The notes under the pieces: model-generated
What the model was told of the DNA's origin: nothing
The model's database searches: none
Seen by the model: only the letters and a program-made list of their open reading frames with translations
Shown here: positions 63,312 to 64,000 of the stretch, one piece after another
How the letters are laid out: the number at the start of each line of letters is the position of its first letter
Numbering within the stretch: the stretch's first letter is position 1
Made by a program: the position numbers and the translations under genes
Source: Clostridia bacterium
GTDB lineage: Bacteria; Bacillota; Clostridia; Peptostreptococcales; Anaerovoracaceae
Direction of reading: 5' to 3'
Assembly: GCA_024403115.1 (NCBI GenBank)
Contig: JAKSSL010000005.1
Span: 1-64,000 of the forward strand
Length of the DNA stretch: 64,000 nt

Positions 63312-64000
63312 CTATTTTGTTAACTTTCCATAATCAAAGGATGCGGGATCCTCTTTGTAATTACTATAGCTTAACTTGTGATTTTTAAAGTCAATATCAG
63401 TATATACTGCATCCCAAAACTCCTTGAAACGATCATCCTTACAGGAGAAAGTCTTGTGAACAAATTCTTCATTGTAATTATTCACAAAAGAGAATGAATC
63501 AGGAGTGAAGCCACCGTCATTGTAGCGTTGCTCATCCGTCATCATGAAATAACTAAGTGATTGGCTTCCCAAAGCATAAGTAACATCGATGTGGTAATAT
63601 ACGCCATCGATTCGTACAAATGACCATTGATGGGATGCACCATCGTAGTCTCTAAATCCGGAGCAAACTGTAGCATCTACGCCAGCTTGTTGCAATAAAA
63701 ATGAATAAGCAGTTGAAATGTTTTGACAAATACCAATTTTCTCAGTAAGGGTACGATATGGTGAAACTTCTTCGTCACTTGGTGCTTCCTGTGACATTCT
63801 ATGGAACAAATCTTGATCGTACTCAATGTTGTCGGAACAGTATTTATACAGTGCAAAAGCCTTTTCAAAATCGCTATAGTCATCCTCCAAAACGTCATTT
63901 AGAATACTGGAAACTAGTTCAGCAAATTCATCATATTTTGTTTTGAATTCTTCATAAGGAATTGCATATTGAAAATATCCTACGCCCTTTTCAAATCCTA
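63312..64000 (-). CDS. Transglutaminase-like domain protein, 5'-truncated by window edge
   Basis: The frame is open to the window end, so the N-terminus is missing; about 229 residues are visible. A transglutaminase-like fold is recognised by KIGICQNISTAYSFLLQQAG with the catalytic Cys, SHQWSFVRIDGVYYHIDVTYA with His and Asp. It is preceded by the FEKAFALYKYCSDNIEYD helix typical of bacterial extracellular members. Such proteins are usually secreted peptidases or cross-linkers; the signal region lies outside the window. Confidence 0.82.
   Translation of the reverse strand, partial: GFEKGVGYFQYAIPYEEFKTKYDEFAELVSSILNDVLEDDYSDFEKAFALYKYCSDNIEYDQDLFHRMSQEAPSDEEVSPYRTLTEKIGICQNISTAYSFLLQQAGVDATVCSGFRDYDGASHQWSFVRIDGVYYHIDVTYALGSQSLSYFMMTDEQRYNDGGFTPDSFSFVNNYNEEFVHKTFSCKDDRFKEFWDAVYTDIDFKNHKLSYSNYKEDPASFDYGKLTK

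Overview
The window looks like chromosome of a low-GC, anaerobic Gram-positive bacterium, probably a clostridial firmicute. The basis is strong AGGAGG-type ribosome binding sites, oxygen-independent ribonucleotide reductase (nrdDG), formate-tetrahydrofolate ligase with a separate cyclohydrolase, an Enterococcus-type V-ATPase operon (ntp order), PyrR attenuation and many TTGACA/TATAAT-like promoters. No genus can be fixed from sequence alone. No insertion sequence, prophage, CRISPR array or rRNA was seen. The single tRNA is tRNA-Leu(CAG).

Layout. 1-1.3 kb: the end of a secreted-looking protein and a small membrane protein (possible toxin/immunity-type pair). 1.4-2.6 kb: two small unknown genes and rplS with a structured leader. 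2.7-13.4 kb: a long colinear cluster rbgA-rnhB-fhs-fchA-folD-(DUF2974 hydrolase)-folC-(GNAT)-glyA-(ferredoxin)-(YdcF-like), essentially a one-carbon/folate operon. 13.5-15.7 kb (minus): pyrR-uraA behind a PyrR attenuator. 15.7-18.1 kb: LysO-type exporter and SstT. 18.2-22.5 kb (minus): a P-type cation ATPase behind a yybP-ykoY (Mn2+) riboswitch and an M20 peptidase. 22.7-31.3 kb: a nine-gene V-type ATPase operon whose proteolipid keeps the Na+ ligands. 31.4-33.8 kb: small exporter and a secreted lysozyme-like protein with four beta repeats. 33.8-35.7 kb (minus): lgt-ychF. 35.8-41.4 kb: crotonase, then a BMP-family nucleoside ABC importer. 41.6-43.8 kb: trigger-factor-like lipoprotein, nrdR, cmk. 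43.9-51.1 kb: radC-mreBCD-PBP2-MinD-like-GNAT. 51.1-54.1 kb: nrdDG behind NrdR boxes. 54.2-57.0 kb: Na/Pi symporter and an EamA transporter. 57.0-60.3 kb: a B12-riboswitch-controlled locus. 60.4-64 kb: mscL, a histidine-decarboxylase-like enzyme, tRNA-Leu, two acetyltransferases and a truncated transglutaminase-domain gene.

The most interesting locus is 57.0-60.3 kb. Two cobalamin riboswitches precede an ECF transporter S component, a lipoprotein ending in a DUF4430 (transcobalamin beta-domain-like) module, and a secreted alpha/alpha-barrel protein resembling the transcobalamin/intrinsic-factor alpha domain. Together they look like a bacterial cobalamin-capture system in which the two halves of a transcobalamin fold are encoded by separate genes and feed an ECF importer.

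Other points of note: FolD has lost the cyclohydrolase lysine and glutamine while the separate cyclohydrolase FchA lies directly upstream. The MinD-like ATPase lacks the signature lysine and sits beside PBP2 with no MinC. A trigger-factor-like chaperone is exported as a lipoprotein. The riboswitch and attenuator mechanisms can be read as mutually exclusive pairings.
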